NCBI GenBank assembly: GCA_965223235.1
Contig: CBDCVV010000016.1
Location: forward strand, 124,001 to 188,000
From: UBA2589 sp965223235
GTDB taxonomy: Bacteria > Gemmatimonadota > Gemmatimonadetes > Longimicrobiales > Gaopeijiaceae
Direction of reading: 5' to 3'
DNA length: 64,000 nucleotides
Below the pieces are notes generated by a model. That model worked only from the letters and a program-made list of their open reading frames with translations. It ran no database searches and was not told where the DNA came from. The position numbers were made by a program, and so were the translations under genes. Of this stretch, positions 62,127-64,000 are shown piece by piece. Position 1 is the first letter of the stretch, and the number at the start of each line of letters is the position of its first letter.

Positions 62127-62666
62127 TTAGGGGAAGAGGTCGTAGCCTCGTGCGGTGAAGACCTGTCCGCATTGTGGACAGTCGAGTTCGCGTTCGAGGT
62201 CTAGGACGGCTGATCCCAGTTGCGGCTCGCCTCGGAAGGTAGCGAGCGAACCCAAGAGGGCCTGGAGCCAACCTACATCTGACTCTTCAGCGATAGCCTC
62301 GAGGGCAAGCGGCACCGCGTCCTCTATCGCCCGGGAGTATGCGGCGTCGAGGGAGGAGGGCATTGGCGGGGAGTCGGACCTGTGTCGCATGGCTTCGATG
62401 CAGGAGGCCAGCAACAGGTGCTCTGCCCGTTCGATGGGCGGGCGAGAGGCCGCAGCCGACACTATGTGGGGCAGTGCGGCATAAGAGGCTGTGCCCACGT
62501 CGTTCTGATGACACAGCCCGCTCCAGAGTGAGAACCAAGGTTCACGCCTGGAGTCATTGGACTTGATGGGCGCGGACGGCAGGGCGCGGAGAAGAGCTGG
62601 GATATCGGACGCCGAACCGTGGGCGTGCCTGAGCTTCACCCACTCTGTGCTGTCGAGATCAAGCAT
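62127..62666 (-). CDS. Cassette 16: hypothetical protein, second copy of duplicated cassette
   Basis: This 179-residue protein is the second copy of the gene at 60654-61193. Across the 779-base unit (61927-62705 versus 60454-61232) I see only two base differences, one silent and one changing Arg to Gln. The unit boundaries coincide with the attC cores, so the duplication is of one whole cassette and happened recently. Confidence 0.78.
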   Translation of the reverse strand: MLDLDSTEWVKLRHAHGSASDIPALLRALPSAPIKSNDSRREPWFSLWSGLCHQNDVGTASYAALPHIVSAAASRPPIERAEHLLLASCIEAMRHRSDSPPMPSSLDAAYSRAIEDAVPLALEAIAEESDVGWLQALLGSLATFRGEPQLGSAVLDLERELDCPQCGQVFTARGYDLFP

Positions 62667-62705
62667 GCGAAAGGACTGTGGCGCTCAGGTTGAGAGCGTG
62701 TCACA

Positions 62706-62955
62706 TAACGACCCAAATGATTCACGACGCGGAGTCAGACGCAAGCGCGGGCAGTCGTGAACGGCGAGGATCAAGCGGCGACTGACGGAGCGTCCGCGGT
62801 AGCGGCCGAGCGTCTGGTCACCCGAAGGAGCTGCTGGGTCGACCGAGCGCCCCCGCATAGCCAAACCGACCTGCAAGGTCGGCGAGCGCCGCGTCCTTGG
62901 TGGAACCCAGCACGGCTGGCGCTCGGATCAGAGCGAGAGCGTGAATCAGGCGTTA
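62706..62955 (-). repeat. attC site 17 (250 bp, rightmost)
   Basis: Long class with ends TAACGACCCAAATGATTCACG and GCGTGAATCAGGCGTTA. Its interior carries a GTCCGCGGTAGCGGCCGAGCG block and a CCGACCTGCAAGGTCGG hairpin. It lies 57 bases from the end of the ABC permease gene. Confidence 0.85.
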
Positions 62956-63011
62956 TCGGACATGGGTGCGGTTAGTACACCGATCGCGCGGAAGCCCAAA
63001 CCGTACCAGGG

Positions 63012-64000
63012 TCAGCCATCCGCCCTCAGGGCAACCGCCGGCGGAGTGCCGGCTGCGCGCCTGGCGGGTACCAGGGTGGACGCCACGGCCACAGCGAGGA
63101 GCGCCGTGGAAGCACCGAGCAGGGTCGTCACGTCGAATCGTTCGACGCCGAACAGGTACGAGCCCAGCACTCCGCTGAGGGCCGTCGCCCCGGCCAGCCC
63201 GATCGCGATGCCGAAGCCGGCGAGCACAACCCCGCGAACGATGACGAGGTTACGCACATTGGCCGGGTCGGCGCCCAGTGCCAGACGTACCCCCATCTCG
63301 GTCGATTGCTGGCGCGCCACGTGTGAGATGACCCCGTAGATGCCGACCGCACACAAGGCGAGCGCGCTGATCCCGGCGAGCAGCAGGAGCGTCATCGTGA
63401 AGCTCGTACGGTCGAACGAGTCCGCCACGATGCTCGACATGGTCTGCACCCGTGTGACGGGGATCTCCGGATCGTACTGGGAGACTGCCGCCCGAACCCC
63501 ACTGGCAACGAGCTGCGGATCACCGTCCACACGCACTGCGATCATCATTGTTCGGCCGATGATCTGCGCCGAGTGGATGATCGCTCCCGGGGGTGCCTCC
63601 AGGCCCCTGTGGTGTACGTCTCCGACGACGCCCACGACGGGTCCGTTGAGCCGACCCCATGTGAGCGTCTTCCCGAGCGCACTCTCGTCCGGCCAGTACC
63701 GGCGCTTCACGGCGTCGCTGATCACGAACGCCGTTTCGGTGAAGCCCGGAGAGAAGTCGTCGCGCACGAACTCCCGTCCCTCGAGGATGGGGATGCCCAT
63801 TGTCGCGAAGTACCCAGGTGTCGTTCGCTTCACGAGGAAATTCTCGCGCAGCTGCCCCTCGGGCGCCGGGAACTCGTCGACCTGGAGAGGCCCGAGCGTC
63901 CCTCCGATCTCGGGTACGACGCCCGTCATCGGGAGGCTCTCGGTGCCCGCGACGGAGATCACACGGGGTACCGCCGCCAACCGATCGAGCAGCGGGAAGT
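63012..64000 (-). CDS. ABC transporter permease, FtsX/ADOP type (C-terminal part)
   Basis: The frame is open to the window edge and its 5' part is missing; about 329 residues are present. It carries the end of a MacB-type periplasmic domain and then three hydrophobic helices. The diagnostic 'EMGVRLALGADPANVRNLVI' loop and the tail 'LVPARRAAGTPPAVALRADG' are those of FtsX-like permeases of the ADOP group common in Gemmatimonadota and Acidobacteria. Such permeases export peptides, lipids or drugs with an ABC ATPase. It follows attC 17 in the same orientation as the cassette genes, so it could be a large cassette. Confidence 0.85.
   Translation of the reverse strand, partial: FPLLDRLAAVPRVISVAGTESLPMTGVVPEIGGTLGPLQVDEFPAPEGQLRENFLVKRTTPGYFATMGIPILEGREFVRDDFSPGFTETAFVISDAVKRRYWPDESALGKTLTWGRLNGPVVGVVGDVHHRGLEAPPGAIIHSAQIIGRTMMIAVRVDGDPQLVASGVRAAVSQYDPEIPVTRVQTMSSIVADSFDRTSFTMTLLLLAGISALALCAVGIYGVISHVARQQSTEMGVRLALGADPANVRNLVIVRGVVLAGFGIAIGLAGATALSGVLGSYLFGVERFDVTTLLGASTALLAVAVASTLVPARRAAGTPPAVALRADG

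Larger units (their letters stand above)
49515..62955 (-). mobile_element. Integron gene-cassette array, 16 complete cassettes, no integrase in window
   Basis: Seventeen copies of an imperfect inverted repeat, each running from TAAC to GTTA, are separated by short segments holding one or two genes, all on the minus strand. Ends of each repeat pair as TAACG...GACTCACG with CGTGAGAC...GCGTTA, the R and L box arrangement of attC sites. In several cases the stop codon of a gene lies in the TAAC core, as is usual for cassettes. Core sequences at the two ends of a cassette match each other (GTTACAGGAC, GTTATGGGAC and so on), which fits excision and integration by an integron integrase. No intI gene or attI is present, so this is either the distal part of a sedentary chromosomal integron with its platform to the right, or an integrase-less attC cluster. 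Confidence 0.9.

Noticed and set aside
49515..62955. A CRISPR array or a family of small insertion elements
   Set aside because: The repeats are over 100 bp, imperfectly palindromic and separated by genes of varied length, with no transposase and no short spacers. Their ends and core pairing fit attC sites.
63012..63980. A complete 322-residue permease starting at 63980
   Set aside because: The frame stays open to the window edge, and the residues before 63980 (FPLLDR) continue the family pattern, so the gene is truncated by the window.

Overview
The window is 64 kb of high-GC DNA from a bacterium with many lipoproteins and secreted hydrolases. It carries Ser/Thr protein kinases fused to TPR or Ig-like domains, a LytS/LytTR two-component pair, beta-lactamase-fold serine hydrolases and an FtsX-like ABC permease of the ADOP/MacB type. 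This mix is typical of Gemmatimonadota and, less strongly, Acidobacteriota. No rRNA, tRNA or CRISPR was recognised, so the phylum is an inference from gene style only.

Positions 1 to about 49.5 kb look like ordinary chromosome. In order they hold: the tail of an amidohydrolase; recQ coupled to a kinase-TPR gene; a secreted creatininase-like protein; a zinc-ribbon Ser/Thr kinase with extracellular Big_2 domains; an outer-membrane-type protein; a 1475-residue lipoprotein with 11 Ig-like repeats and a C-terminal haem site; a serine hydrolase; a spondin-domain protein; a LamG lipoprotein; M20 peptidases; TfoX; an amidase; an SDR plus dihydropyrimidinase pair; a desuccinylase/aspartoacylase-like enzyme; a CE15-type esterase; an Fe-S membrane protein; a second serine hydrolase; an operon of aldo/keto reductase, NUDIX and small membrane protein; further hydrolases, a FkbM methyltransferase and a MOSC protein; an ArsR-SRPBCC pair; the LytS/LytTR pair; and a TPR protein. 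Enzymes cutting C-N (amide, amidine or peptide-like) bonds are frequent, which suggests scavenging of amides, hydantoins and peptides.

From about 49.5 kb to 62.96 kb the sequence changes character. It is an array of 17 related attC-like recombination sites, 103 to 303 bp long, with one or two small genes between each pair. All of these genes are on the minus strand. This is an integron gene-cassette array (16 complete cassettes), but no integron integrase or attI is present in the window. The genes at the two ends of the core sites show that each cassette is a gene plus the attC on its left. The integration platform is therefore expected to the right of the window, unless the array is an integrase-less cluster. 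Cassette cargo includes a MntA/HepT toxin-antitoxin pair, two ParE/addiction-module pairs, an acetyltransferase, a PD-(D/E)XK-like protein, a membrane-anchored HEPN-like protein, a pentapeptide-repeat membrane protein, several small membrane proteins and lipoproteins, and one cassette present twice, nearly identical. The window ends inside an ABC transporter permease gene that follows the last attC and could be either a large cassette or chromosome.
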